This document shows positions 54,127-63,981 of a stretch of DNA of 64,000 nt, piece after piece; position 1 is the first letter of the stretch; each line of letters opens with the position of its first letter. The stretch is from Bacillus marasmi. GTDB lineage: Bacteria > Bacillota > Bacilli > Bacillales > Cytobacillaceae. The notes beneath the pieces are model-generated. The model was not told where the DNA came from. It was given only the letters and a program-made list of their open reading frames with translations, and did not search any database. The stretch covers positions 164,928 through 228,927 of the forward strand of contig NZ_LR656170.1 in the NCBI RefSeq assembly GCF_902168435.1, given 5' to 3'. Position numbers and translations under genes: made by a program.

Positions 54127-54272
54127 TACTAATTCCCTTTCATAATATAACTATTGAATTATTATATCATAAAATTATATCTATATAACGAATCAACCGC
54201 ATTTCTAAACTCTCAATGCTTGGTAAGCTGCTGTTTAACATAAATATATACATACGGAGGAATTACACTTAT

Positions 54273-55142
54273 ATGCAAAAATACGCCTATTTAATAATGG
54301 CTCATAATAACTTCAAAGTTCTTGAGAAGCTAATCAAACTTATTGATTATGAAAAAAATGATATCTATATTCACGTAGATAAAAAGACAAAAGATTTTGA
54401 TAAGGACTACTTCAGTACACTACCAAAGAAATCTAATATATATTTTGCACCTAGAATTGAAATCAATTGGGGAGGGTTAAGTCAAATCATATGTGAATTA
54501 TCCCTATTAGAAATGGCTTGTGCTAAAAATTATAGCTATTATCATCTTTTATCGGGTGCAGATTTACCATTGAAATCTCAAGAATATATTCATGAATTCT
54601 TTGATAAACACCAAGGCAAAGAGTTTGTAGGATTTATTGAAGATTGGGATCAGAGCAGGATCAAGTATTATCATGTTTTTAATGAGGTAGGTAGAAATAC
54701 GGATATCCCTTCGCGTATAAAAAGAAAAATGAATAACCTATTAGTAAAATCTCAGAAGCTGTTAAATGTTAATCTTGCCTCAAATAGAAATTTTGCTAAA
54801 GGAGCAAACTGGTTTAGCATCACCTCCAATTTGGCTCAATATATTCTTGAGAAAAAGCATGAGATTTTAAAACAGTATCGACATGCTGTTTTTGCTGATG
54901 AAGTTTTTTTACAAACTCTAATTATTAACTCAGAATTCAAGGATCATCTATATAAAGATATATACGAGGATGAATATGAAAATAATTTAAGACATATTGA
55001 TTGGAAACGTGGAGGTCCCTACACATTCACGAAAGAAGATTATCACGAGCTTATGAATTCAAATAAACTGTTTGCAAGGAAATTCGATGAAAATGTGGAT
55101 TTTGATATTGTAAACACGATTTATCATACTTTAAAAAATTAA
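54273..55142 (+). CDS. Core-2/I-branching-type glycosyltransferase (GT14-like)
   Basis: 289 residues from MQKYAYLIMAHN, fixed by GGAGG 12 bases upstream; the 19 codons before it have no support. Motifs typical of the family: YLIMAHNNFKVLEKLI, IYIHVDKKTKDFD, YSYYHLLSGADLPLKSQEYI, and WFSIT. Soluble. Bacterial members add a branch sugar to glycopolymers. It is divergent from the LtaS-like gene with a short spacer. Donor and acceptor are unknown. Confidence 0.83.
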   Translation: MQKYAYLIMAHNNFKVLEKLIKLIDYEKNDIYIHVDKKTKDFDKDYFSTLPKKSNIYFAPRIEINWGGLSQIICELSLLEMACAKNYSYYHLLSGADLPLKSQEYIHEFFDKHQGKEFVGFIEDWDQSRIKYYHVFNEVGRNTDIPSRIKRKMNNLLVKSQKLLNVNLASNRNFAKGANWFSITSNLAQYILEKKHEILKQYRHAVFADEVFLQTLIINSEFKDHLYKDIYEDEYENNLRHIDWKRGGPYTFTKEDYHELMNSNKLFARKFDENVDFDIVNTIYHTLKN

Positions 55143-55244
55143 GATTGTTCTGACGCTCTTTTATAGCAGTAACGCAGGTATATCTAGGCACATGGACGGA
55201 AATGATACATTCTATGAGTATAGATATGAACTGTGGAGGGCTTT

Positions 55245-56324
55245 ATGGCAAAGAGCATAATAGTAGTAATACCTGCCTTTAATCCAGATAATAAGTTAGT
55301 TAACCTTGTGAATGAATTAATAACTGCTAACTTTAATCAAATTCTTATTGTAAATGACGGCAGTAAATCGAATAGTAAAGCCGTTTTTGATCAATTACAT
55401 CATTTAAAAGAATGCACTATTTTGAATCACGCTGTTAACCTTGGAAAGGGCAGAGCTTTGAAAACTGCGTTTAATTATGTATTAAACTATTTTGCTGATT
55501 CAGTTGGAGTAGTAACAGTTGATGCCGATGGTCAGCATTCTGTTAAGGATATTAGTAAAGTGGCACACAAATTATTAGATTGTGAAAACAGTTTGGTTTT
55601 AGGAGTTAGAAATTTTTCTTTAAAAGACATTCCTTTTAGAAGCCGTTTTGGAAATTTGATTACCATTAAGGTTTACAGCCTAGCATCAGGAATAAAGATA
55701 GCTGATACTCAAACTGGTTTAAGAGGAATACCTAACCACTTTATGAAGATATTAATGAATCTTAATGGAGAAAGATTCGAATACGAAATGAATATGCTGC
55801 TTGAGTGTAAATCGAAAAATATTACGATAGAACAAGTGGAAATTGAGACAATTTACATTGAAGCTAACAAATCATCACATTTCAACCCGATTATAGACTC
55901 AATCAAAATATACTCGTTATTTTTAAAATACTTGTTTTCATCACTACTTTCCTTCGGGATAGATATTTTACTATTTTCAGTACTGTTAATGTTATTAAAA
56001 GGGATATTACCAGCATATTATATTATTGGTGCAACCATTGGAGCTAGGATACTATCATCTCTATTTAATTATTTAGTAAATAGGAATATTGTGTTTAACT
56101 CTAACTCCCAAAGTGCAATTATTAAATATTACACGCTTAGCATTACGCAGATGTCAGCATCTGCCTATGGAGTGTTCATTTTCTACTCACTCATCGGTCG
56201 TAACGAAGTATTAATAAAGATTGCAGTTGATGCTGTATTATTTTTATTGAGTTTTTATATCCAAAGAGAATGGGTATTCAACAATAAAACCATTCCGTCT
56301 AGTCAGGTGGTACAAAGTGACTGA
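55245..56324 (+). CDS. GT2-GtrA fusion: sugar-lipid synthase and flippase in one (system II)
   Basis: 359 residues. The first 215 form a GT2 domain (IVVIPAFNPDNKLVNLV, ILIVNDGSKS, VTVDADGQHSV with the metal Asp pair, DTQTGLRGI). The rest is a GtrA-like membrane domain of four helices (FLKYLFSSLLSFGIDILLF, then FNYLVNRNIVFNS and FYIQREWVF). GtrA and GT2 are usually separate genes, so this fusion is notable. GGAGG is 5 bases from the ATG. The end overlaps the next gene by eight bases. Likely makes and flips an undecaprenyl-phosphate sugar. Confidence 0.85.
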   Translation: MAKSIIVVIPAFNPDNKLVNLVNELITANFNQILIVNDGSKSNSKAVFDQLHHLKECTILNHAVNLGKGRALKTAFNYVLNYFADSVGVVTVDADGQHSVKDISKVAHKLLDCENSLVLGVRNFSLKDIPFRSRFGNLITIKVYSLASGIKIADTQTGLRGIPNHFMKILMNLNGERFEYEMNMLLECKSKNITIEQVEIETIYIEANKSSHFNPIIDSIKIYSLFLKYLFSSLLSFGIDILLFSVLLMLLKGILPAYYIIGATIGARILSSLFNYLVNRNIVFNSNSQSAIIKYYTLSITQMSASAYGVFIFYSLIGRNEVLIKIAVDAVLFLLSFYIQREWVFNNKTIPSSQVVQSD

Positions 56325-58158
56325 TTATCTTAACTTTGGATTACTCTTTTTGTCCTTTACCGGATGGGGAATGTTTATTCACCATAAACTAAAGATATAT
56401 CCAGCGTTTATCCCCTTATTTCTCTTTTCAATGATAACCTGCACTGTTTTCGGTGCAGGATTATTACATTTCATGCCTGAAATGGTCGTATTTATTTTCT
56501 ATTTTGGCTTGCTTTTATTTGTTGTATATACCTACTTACTTTTCAAAGGGGTCATTCAGTTAAGAGCATTGGCATTACCTTCAATTGTAATATTTATTTT
56601 ATTTTCCATATACAGCACATTACTACTAAAAGGTGTCTCCTTGCTTCATTATGATAATTTTAGCCATTGGGGATTAGTTGTAAAAGAAATGTTTAGAATT
56701 GACGCATTACCCAATGATTCAACGATTGTATCATTCAGAAATTATCCTCCTGGCAGTGCAGTCTTCATATACTTTGTTTGTAAAATTATTGGGTATAGCG
56801 AGAGCCACACCTTAATGGCACAAAGTTATTTAATTGCCGCAAATTTATCTGTTTTATTTACATTTTGCACATGGAAAAAATACGCCTATACAATGATAAG
56901 TTTTGTAGTAAGTATTATATTATTGTTGATTATCAAAAATAATATTTATGATTTATTAGTGGACACGTTATTAGCATTAGTTTCCCTATCTGTTTTTGTT
57001 GTAGCTTATTATTATCGTAATAACTGGAAGAAGAACTTATTAGTGAACGTATCCTTACTAATATTGTTAGTGTTAATAAAGGATAGTGGGAAAATATTTC
57101 TCATTTTTGATCTTATACTTATTTTAGGGATTATGATTTTCCAAGTTACGACACAGGAGAAAAGTTTCTTCTTAAACATAAAAAAACTAAGTATGGGACT
57201 ATTATGGTTACTTATAGCTCCATTATTTATTAATTTTTTATGGACGAAGTATGTGGAAAATGCCTATCCGGCAGTTGGTGTTGAGAACAATAAATTTGCA
57301 TTAAGCACAAATAAAATTACCGAAATAAACAAATCTGAGGAGTTTATTTCCAATTTAGCTCCCATGGTTATTCGTGCATCAACCGATTTAAGCCATAATA
57401 ACAATTTTAAGAGTGTGCTATTATTGACCGCACTCTTAATAATATTTATCATATACATTTTCATAAAAAACAGAAAAATACCGAGACTTTTATTAGCATC
57501 TACTATGTATTCGATTTTCATTTATATATGTTATATTTTGCTTTTATATTTTATGTACCTGTTCTTAATGCCTGAAGTTGAAGCAAATTTCTTAGCTGGG
57601 TTCGAACGCTACCAATCGACAGTTGTAATCTTCATTTCTGGATTACTTATGTTTTCTATCTCACTGGAATGGTCTAGAATGGTACATCTACAAACATTTC
57701 ATTATCAAAAATTGATAAGTTCCCTACTGCTTATTTTCATCTTCCTTTTCCCATTCTACGAAAACGCTGAAACACTGATTAGAAGGCCTGACATTAGCAA
57801 TTCAATTAGACTCCAGGTTAAACAGGAATTTGAAAAGATTAAAAGTACCGGTATTTCCAACCCAAAGGTAATATACTATAGTCCAAGGAGTACGGGCGAT
57901 CAGGGATATCTTTACAATACGTTAATTTACGAGCAACTTTCATTTAATTTCGCTTATTTCACGGGTATTCCTAACGAACAAGATCGTGATCAACTTTTAG
58001 CTTCCATTAAAGCATCAGATTTTTTGGTTGTAATAGATTCAGACAAAGACTTTAATAAATATTTTCCGCACCTTTTTACGGAAATTACTACAATACCGAA
58101 GGGTACATACAAAGTGATTCACAACCAAGATCGCATAGCTCTAACGCCTTTGAATTAA
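56317..58158 (+). CDS. Polytopic GT-C-like membrane protein (system II)
   Basis: 613 residues from a GTG start overlapping the fusion gene; AGGTGG precedes it. About twelve membrane helices and a C-terminal soluble domain of about 110 residues. The first extracellular loop holds LLHYDNFSHWGLVVKEMF and FRNYPPGSAVFIYFV, with the acidic and His residues usual in GT-C catalytic loops. I do not recognise a named family. Coupling to the GT2-GtrA fusion makes it the probable transferase of that module. Confidence 0.65.
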   Translation: MTDYLNFGLLFLSFTGWGMFIHHKLKIYPAFIPLFLFSMITCTVFGAGLLHFMPEMVVFIFYFGLLLFVVYTYLLFKGVIQLRALALPSIVIFILFSIYSTLLLKGVSLLHYDNFSHWGLVVKEMFRIDALPNDSTIVSFRNYPPGSAVFIYFVCKIIGYSESHTLMAQSYLIAANLSVLFTFCTWKKYAYTMISFVVSIILLLIIKNNIYDLLVDTLLALVSLSVFVVAYYYRNNWKKNLLVNVSLLILLVLIKDSGKIFLIFDLILILGIMIFQVTTQEKSFFLNIKKLSMGLLWLLIAPLFINFLWTKYVENAYPAVGVENNKFALSTNKITEINKSEEFISNLAPMVIRASTDLSHNNNFKSVLLLTALLIIFIIYIFIKNRKIPRLLLASTMYSIFIYICYILLLYFMYLFLMPEVEANFLAGFERYQSTVVIFISGLLMFSISLEWSRMVHLQTFHYQKLISSLLLIFIFLFPFYENAETLIRRPDISNSIRLQVKQEFEKIKSTGISNPKVIYYSPRSTGDQGYLYNTLIYEQLSFNFAYFTGIPNEQDRDQLLASIKASDFLVVIDSDKDFNKYFPHLFTEITTIPKGTYKVIHNQDRIALTPLN

Positions 58159-58176
58159 TGTGAACAACACAATATA

Positions 58177-58214
58177 AAAAAGGGAAGCATAGTTTGGACC
58201 ATGCTTCCCTTTTC
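58177..58214. terminator. Bidirectional terminator
   Basis: AAAAAAGGGAAGCAT pairs with ATGCTTCCCTTTT between convergent genes. Confidence 0.88.
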
Positions 58215-58219
58215 GATAT

Positions 58220-59668
58220 TTAAGCTTTCTTTATAACCTTTTTTAGACTTCCTTTAATTAGTTCAAATAATATAAATATCCCATAACTTTGGAGTATGAT
58301 AAAACACGGCATAATGAAATATCTGTACCTTGTTTGTATTTCAATCAATAGGTGGACTGCAACATAGCCTAAAATTAATAAGAAAACTAGCGCAAGCTCC
58401 TTCCTAGAGAACTTATTAATCATTATTTTTACGAGTGATATTATCCCGAAGAAAATCATCACTAAATACATAAGTCTTTCTAATTTGAACAGATTATTAA
58501 TGATTGGAATTCTTTCGGCATGCCCCAAACTCCACTCTAACGCTCCATCAAATCCAGACCACATCGAGCCTAACTTGGCCCAAAACAGCTTAAGTAATTT
58601 TTGTTTATCAGCAATTCTTTCATTTATTAATTCTGTTTCAGCTTTCTCTCTTTCATCACCTACAGGATATTGACCAACGAATTCTGCATCCTCATTGCTA
58701 TACCAACCACCTGATTCATGGTTAAAACCTAGCACAAATTTCCATTGCGGATCACGATTAGACAATGGATATTTTGTTATATCCATTGCTATAAACAACT
58801 GACTAATAAAGAAATGTATCAGGAAGTATGTTACTAGAATTCCGGCAACTTTTTTTATCGTATTAAGTTTCCTTTGCTTATCTGCACCCAAAAATTGTGT
58901 CAAGAAGAGGTAAATTCCTATTGCCAATAAAATAAGGCTTCCCAACGGACGAATAATATCTCCAAGCGCTATTAGAACAGCTGAATAAATCCATAATGGC
59001 CTTTTTGATTCCTCATTTAAAATCAAAAGATAAAACCCTAAATAAAAGAGGAATGTGGCAAGATGCTGATTAGTTAACACGGAAGACATCACAATGCTTG
59101 GAATAAAGGCAGCATAAATAATCCCAGCAATTCTACCAGTGGTCTCATTAAAAATTTTCGCAGAAATTTTATAAACTAATACGGTTGTTCCGACTGAATA
59201 GATAATATTTAGCAGCTTAAGTATAAAAGGCCCCTCACCAAATAATTTAATGATAACGGCTTGATACATTGTAAATCCTAATTGATATACCCATGTAATA
59301 AAATAAGGAGTATCTGTGAATTGAAAATTCCCCTTCGAGGCATCAATCGCCCCCTGATACATAACCGAAAAATCAGATATTATCGGGGTATTTACATTTA
59401 AAACCCAGACAAGTCTAGTGACAAAGGCAATTAGCACCAAAAAGACAATAAACAAAGTCTTGTTCTTTAATACATGATTTACGATAAGTGGAACTAGTAA
59501 TAAAAAAAGGCTAATTAAAGCCAAATCATACATAATGGTTCCATTAAATCCATAATTATTTCTCACAAATGTAAATACATTATAAAATGTAATAATAAAG
59601 AAAAGGATCGTTAATCCTTGTAAGAATCTATGTGAAAATATTTGAAACTTGGTTCCTTCATTAACCAC
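58220..59668 (-). CDS. GT39/ArnT-like GT-C membrane glycosyltransferase (system III)
   Basis: 482 residues from a GTG start with AAGGGTGA upstream. About twelve membrane helices. The first large loop holds NVNTPIISDFSVMYQGAI with the acidic pair typical of PMT_2-type enzymes. A later loop at about 290-360 is soluble. It probably uses an undecaprenyl-phosphate sugar to glycosylate a surface acceptor. It is the last gene of a three-gene minus-strand operon. Confidence 0.77.
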   Translation of the reverse strand: MVNEGTKFQIFSHRFLQGLTILFFIITFYNVFTFVRNNYGFNGTIMYDLALISLFLLLVPLIVNHVLKNKTLFIVFLVLIAFVTRLVWVLNVNTPIISDFSVMYQGAIDASKGNFQFTDTPYFITWVYQLGFTMYQAVIIKLFGEGPFILKLLNIIYSVGTTVLVYKISAKIFNETTGRIAGIIYAAFIPSIVMSSVLTNQHLATFLFYLGFYLLILNEESKRPLWIYSAVLIALGDIIRPLGSLILLAIGIYLFLTQFLGADKQRKLNTIKKVAGILVTYFLIHFFISQLFIAMDITKYPLSNRDPQWKFVLGFNHESGGWYSNEDAEFVGQYPVGDEREKAETELINERIADKQKLLKLFWAKLGSMWSGFDGALEWSLGHAERIPIINNLFKLERLMYLVMIFFGIISLVKIMINKFSRKELALVFLLILGYVAVHLLIEIQTRYRYFIMPCFIILQSYGIFILFELIKGSLKKVIKKA

Positions 59669-59729
59669 TCAGTTCACCCTTCTTGTTCTCAAATTAAATA
59701 TGGACGCCAAATTGTATCCATAATTAATA

Positions 59730-60143
59730 TCAATTGTTATGAGACCCTTTTTTAAAGACAAAATATTTACTTGCAAAATAATTAAAAACGATCACTAGAA
59801 TATTGGCAAAGATTTTTGAAAACAAGTCGTCTAATTTGAAATATTCTATTGCAATAATCATCGTTACAATATCAAGAAAATATGACAATAACCTAAAAAA
59901 CGTAAAGGTCATCATCTCTTTCATTACAATAATGAAATTCATTTGTTTGCTTCTAAAAACATAAAGCTTGTTAGTGATAAATGCAAAAATCACAGAAATA
60001 ATCCAAGCAATCGTTGTTGCAACTTTGTAGTCGAGATTAAATCTTACTAATATTGCATAACTAATAATGTTTATCAGTGTTGTTAGAACCCCAAAAAACA
60101 CATAGCTAATTACATCATTTTTCTTTGCTAATGATAATGACAT
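59730..60143 (-). CDS. GtrA-family flippase (system III)
   Basis: 137 residues, four membrane helices with the GtrA pattern VISYVFFGVLTTLINIISYAILV, ITNKLYVFRSK and FASKYFVFKKG. GGAG precedes the ATG. GtrA/GtcA proteins flip undecaprenyl-phosphate sugars for teichoic acid or O-antigen decoration. It is placed between the GT2 and the GT-C genes, the usual order. Confidence 0.88.
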   Translation of the reverse strand: MSLSLAKKNDVISYVFFGVLTTLINIISYAILVRFNLDYKVATTIAWIISVIFAFITNKLYVFRSKQMNFIIVMKEMMTFTFFRLLSYFLDIVTMIIAIEYFKLDDLFSKIFANILVIVFNYFASKYFVFKKGSHNN

Positions 60144-60168
60144 ACGTCTAAAACTCCATATAATTTAC

Positions 60169-61152
60169 TTAGTTTCGATTTGCAGAATAATAATATTCAG
60201 TTGCTTGCTTTTTGTTTAAAGCTTTTTCATCATTATATTCATCTACAAAATATAATGGTCTTCCCTTCGTTTCATTAAAGACTCTTCCTAAATACTCCCC
60301 AATAATTCCAAGTGAGATTAATTGAATACCGCCTAGGAAAAGAATGATAGTCATTAACGATGGATAACCCGCAACTGGTTCACCCATGATGATTGTTTTA
60401 AGAATAACCCAAATCATATACATAAAAGCAAAAATTGATACCGTAAAACCGAAGATTGATGACAATCTCAACGGATTGGTTGTAAATGAAGTAATTCCTT
60501 CAATAGCTAAATCCACTAATTTAATATAGTTCCATTTCGTTTCTCCAGCTGCTCGAGGATCTCTATCAAATAAAATTTCCTTTTTATTATAGCCAATCCA
60601 ACTAAACATCCCTTTAGTATATCGTTGTGTTTCACGTAATTGCTTTAATGCTTCAACACACCGACTGTCTAAAAGCCTAAAATCACCTGTATCCTCTTGA
60701 ATTGGGACCCTTGTTATCTTTTGCAAGACACGATAGAATGCACGAGATGTCCACTTTTTTAACCAACTCTCACCAGCTCTACTCTTTCTCTTTGCATAGA
60801 TATCGTCATACCCATCTTCCCAATAACTTATCATTTCAGGAATTAATTCTGGGGGATCTTGGAGATCTGCATCTAAAATAATTACGGCATCTCCCAACGC
60901 ATAATCCAGTCCAGCAATCATCGCAATTTCTTTCCCAAAGTTTCGCGAAAGATCAACATATGACACTCTGTTGTCTTGTTTTCTCAGAGATTTAATAATA
61001 TTTAGGGTTTCATCCTTACTACCATCATTTACAAAAAGCAATTCAAAACGATAGCGAGGAAGTTGATTTATTACTGTGCTTAAGCGATTATATAGTTGAT
61101 ATAGTACATCCTGCTCATTATACGCAGGAATAAGTATCGTTATTTTTTTCAA
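60169..61152 (-). CDS. Undecaprenyl-phosphate sugar synthase, GtrB/CsbB-like GT2 (system III)
   Basis: 327 residues from a TTG start with AGGAGG seven bases upstream. GT2 motifs: TILIPAYNEQDVLYQLY, LLFVNDGSKDET, LDADLQDPPELIPEMI, and FRLLDSRCVEAL. Two C-terminal membrane helices (about 228-300) end in the LGIIGEYLGRVFNETKGRP motif of the GtrB/CsbB family. The enzyme loads a sugar onto undecaprenyl phosphate. First gene of the system III operon. Its CsbB homologue in B. subtilis acts in LTA glycosylation. Confidence 0.9.
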   Translation of the reverse strand: MKKITILIPAYNEQDVLYQLYNRLSTVINQLPRYRFELLFVNDGSKDETLNIIKSLRKQDNRVSYVDLSRNFGKEIAMIAGLDYALGDAVIILDADLQDPPELIPEMISYWEDGYDDIYAKRKSRAGESWLKKWTSRAFYRVLQKITRVPIQEDTGDFRLLDSRCVEALKQLRETQRYTKGMFSWIGYNKKEILFDRDPRAAGETKWNYIKLVDLAIEGITSFTTNPLRLSSIFGFTVSIFAFMYMIWVILKTIIMGEPVAGYPSLMTIILFLGGIQLISLGIIGEYLGRVFNETKGRPLYFVDEYNDEKALNKKQATEYYYSANRN

Positions 61153-61544
61153 ATTAAATCCTCCTGAACATAATAAAAAAGTCTTATCAGAAAAAAATAT
61201 TGATAATATTTACATCATTTCCCTATGGACTACTTTTTAGTACCTCTAATAAATAATATCAATATACTATCTTAGAACTTCAAAGGATGATTATACATTA
61301 AGTATTCACCTTTTAAAAGCACTGTTTATCACCCGTAAAAACAGATAAATATGGATTATTTCATATTTCTCATAAAAACGACAATCAACTGCAATGTGTT
61401 GCTTGTGAAAAATGATATTATCCTACAAAACTTTATTTTAACATAGAAATGGTTTTCATTCGAATATCATTTTAGTTCTAGTTGTTTATCTGATATTATC
61501 AAAGGTGACAATAATCTTATTTATATTTAATATCGTACAGAAGA
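61153..61544. other. Divergent control region between system III and mnaA
   Basis: 392 bases of AT-rich sequence (about 70% A+T by eye). No gene, strong promoter or hairpin is evident, so it should hold the two opposite promoters and perhaps a leader. Confidence 0.5.
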
Positions 61545-61574
61545 ATGAAGATTCCTACGTTTTGGAGGTTTATG

Positions 61575-62720
61575 ATGAATAATAACAAAATAAAGGTTAT
61601 GACCGTTTTTGGTACAAGACCGGAAGCAATTAAAATGGCACCACTTGTTAAAGAGTTAGAGAAACACACTGACCACATTGAATCAATCGTAACTGTCACT
61701 GCTCAGCATCGACAAATGTTGGATCAAGTATTAAATATCTTTGAAATTGTTCCAAATTATGATTTAAACATTATGAAGGATCGACAAACGTTAGTCGATG
61801 TGACAACCCGCTGTTTAGAAGGGCTAAACCAGGTTATTCAAGAGGTGAAACCAGATATAGTCCTTGTACACGGTGATACTTCTACCACATTCGTTGCAAG
61901 TTTAGCAGCGTTTTATAATTCCACCATGATTGGACACGTTGAAGCTGGCTTACGTACAAGAAACAAATATTCTCCATATCCAGAGGAAATGAATCGACAA
62001 CTAACAGGTGTGTTAGCTGATTTACATTTTTCGCCAACTAGCCAATCAAAAAACAATCTTCTATCCGAAAACAAACTGGAAGATACCATTTTCGTAACAG
62101 GAAATACAGCGATTGATGCATTACAAACGACTGTCAAACCACAATACTCCCATCCTGTATTAGAAAAGGTTGGTAGCGATCGCTTAGTCCTAATGACCGC
62201 ACACCGTCGCGAAAATACCGGTAAACCAATGGAGAATATGTTTACAGCTATTAGAAGATTAACAGAAAAACATGATGACATTCAGGTAGTTTATCCTGTA
62301 CATATGAACCCAGTAGTTCGTGAAATCGCCAATCGAATCCTAGGAGAAAATGATCGAATCCATTTAATTGAACCGCTTGACGTTATTGACTTCCATAATT
62401 TCGCTTCTAGAGCTTATTTGATATTAACGGATAGTGGCGGAGTTCAAGAGGAAGCACCTTCATTAGGGGTACCGGTGTTGGTATTAAGAGACACTACGGA
62501 GCGACCAGAAGGCGTTGCAGCTGGTACTTTAAAGTTAGCAGGAACTGACGAGGAAACAATCTTTGAGCTTGCAGATGAATTACTGAACGATAAGACTGCA
62601 CATGATAAAATGGCGAAAGCATCAAATCCATATGGTGATGGGAAAGCATCTAAACGAATTGTCGAAGCAATTCTTTATCATTTCAAGGTTACAAACGAAA
62701 GACCCAAAAACTTCGGGTAA
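61575..62720 (+). CDS. mnaA: UDP-GlcNAc 2-epimerase (MnaA/WecB)
   Basis: 381 residues; GGAGG lies six bases before the second of two ATGs, so 61575 is preferred over 61545. Family motifs: VFGTRPEAIKMAPLV, VTAQHRQMLDQVL, VHGDTSTTFVASLAAF, HVEAGLRT, PEEMNRQL, TAHRRENTG, LTDSGGVQEEAP, and RDTTERPEG. It interconverts UDP-GlcNAc and UDP-ManNAc, the donor for TagA. It is the usual enzyme of wall teichoic acid linkage-unit synthesis. Confidence 0.96.
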   Translation: MNNNKIKVMTVFGTRPEAIKMAPLVKELEKHTDHIESIVTVTAQHRQMLDQVLNIFEIVPNYDLNIMKDRQTLVDVTTRCLEGLNQVIQEVKPDIVLVHGDTSTTFVASLAAFYNSTMIGHVEAGLRTRNKYSPYPEEMNRQLTGVLADLHFSPTSQSKNNLLSENKLEDTIFVTGNTAIDALQTTVKPQYSHPVLEKVGSDRLVLMTAHRRENTGKPMENMFTAIRRLTEKHDDIQVVYPVHMNPVVREIANRILGENDRIHLIEPLDVIDFHNFASRAYLILTDSGGVQEEAPSLGVPVLVLRDTTERPEGVAAGTLKLAGTDEETIFELADELLNDKTAHDKMAKASNPYGDGKASKRIVEAILYHFKVTNERPKNFG

Positions 62721-62747
62721 AATTAACATTTTTTAGGTTCACCATAT

Positions 62748-62789
62748 AAAAGGAGTGCAATCACAAAAATGATTGCACTCCTTTTTTCT
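62748..62789. terminator. Bidirectional terminator between mnaA and gtaB
   Basis: GGAGTGCAATCA pairs with TGATTGCACTCC, with T runs in both directions, between convergent genes. Confidence 0.9.
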
Positions 62790-62828
62790 TTTACATTTCA
62801 ATCTGTTAACAAGCTTAATGGAACTAAA

Positions 62829-63704
62829 TTATTGATTTTCTCTTAATTTTTCTTCCATGAATTTCAACAAGTCATCTCTTAGTTCTTTCTTCTCTAAAGC
62901 AAATTCGATAGTGGTTTCAATAAAGCCCAATTTCTCTCCAACATCGTACCGTTTCCCTTCAAATTCATAGGCAAATACGCGTTGAATTTGGTTTAAGTTC
63001 TCGATGGCATCGGTAAGCTGGATTTCCCCGCCTGCTCCAACCTCCTGCTTATCTAAAAACATGAAGATTTCAGGTGAGAATACATATCTTCCGATAATCG
63101 CTAAATTGGAAGGTGCAGTTCCCAGTGCAGGTTTTTCTACAAAGTTACGGACCTGGAAGGAACGGCCAATCTGCTCAATTGGATCAATGATTCCATAACG
63201 ATTTGTCTCATCATCTGGGACTCTTTTTACACCAATAACGGATGAATGAGTTCGATTATACTCATTCATTAATTGCTTTAAGCAAGGAGTTTCCGCTTGG
63301 ACTATATCATCACCTAGTAACACAGCAAAAGGCTCGTTACCGATAAAGTTACGTGCACACCATACCGCATGACCAAGACCTCTAGGTTCTTTTTGTCTGA
63401 TGTAATGGATGTCAACCATTTTCGATGTCTCTTGGACAGCTTCTAATAATTCTAATTTCCCTTTATCCAGTAAGTTTTGTTCAAGTTCAAAAGCGTGGTC
63501 AAAATGATCCTCAATTGCCCGCTTTCCTTTACCAGTAACAATAATAATATCTTCAATTCCAGATTCAATTGCTTCTTCAACTATGTATTGAATAGTCGGT
63601 TTGTCGACAATTGGTAACATTTCTTTTGGCATCGCTTTTGTAGCTGGTAAAAAACGAGTACCAAGACCTGCAGCAGGAATAATGGCTTTTCTTACTTTTT
63701 TCAA
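62829..63704 (-). CDS. gtaB: UTP-glucose-1-phosphate uridylyltransferase
   Basis: 291 residues starting at TTG with AAAGGAG upstream. Motifs: [23 protein letters not shown] (nucleotide-binding), [33 protein letters not shown], and FVEKP. It makes UDP-glucose, precursor for teichoic acid glucosylation and glycolipid anchors. The neighbouring glycosylation modules could use UDP-glucose. Length is normal for the family. Confidence 0.97.
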   Translation of the reverse strand: MKKVRKAIIPAAGLGTRFLPATKAMPKEMLPIVDKPTIQYIVEEAIESGIEDIIIVTGKGKRAIEDHFDHAFELEQNLLDKGKLELLEAVQETSKMVDIHYIRQKEPRGLGHAVWCARNFIGNEPFAVLLGDDIVQAETPCLKQLMNEYNRTHSSVIGVKRVPDDETNRYGIIDPIEQIGRSFQVRNFVEKPALGTAPSNLAIIGRYVFSPEIFMFLDKQEVGAGGEIQLTDAIENLNQIQRVFAYEFEGKRYDVGEKLGFIETTIEFALEKKELRDDLLKFMEEKLRENQ

Positions 63705-63981
63705 TGTTGATTCTCCTTTTTCAAAAGTTTATGTATTTTATAATCTAGAACAACTTCATTTGAATATATTTCCTCACGATACATACAACCAAAATTATTC
63801 CATAACCTGAGAAAATATTCAACCAACCACTTAGTGAAATGCTACTCGCAAACATTTTTTATTTTATCAGAATAACATTATTTGTATGCACCCTCCTTTC
63901 CCATTGCAAAAAACTCCTATTTCCTTCCATCATTTCATAGTACAATAGTCCTGTTGGAATTTTTTCAGAAAGGTTGATAAG

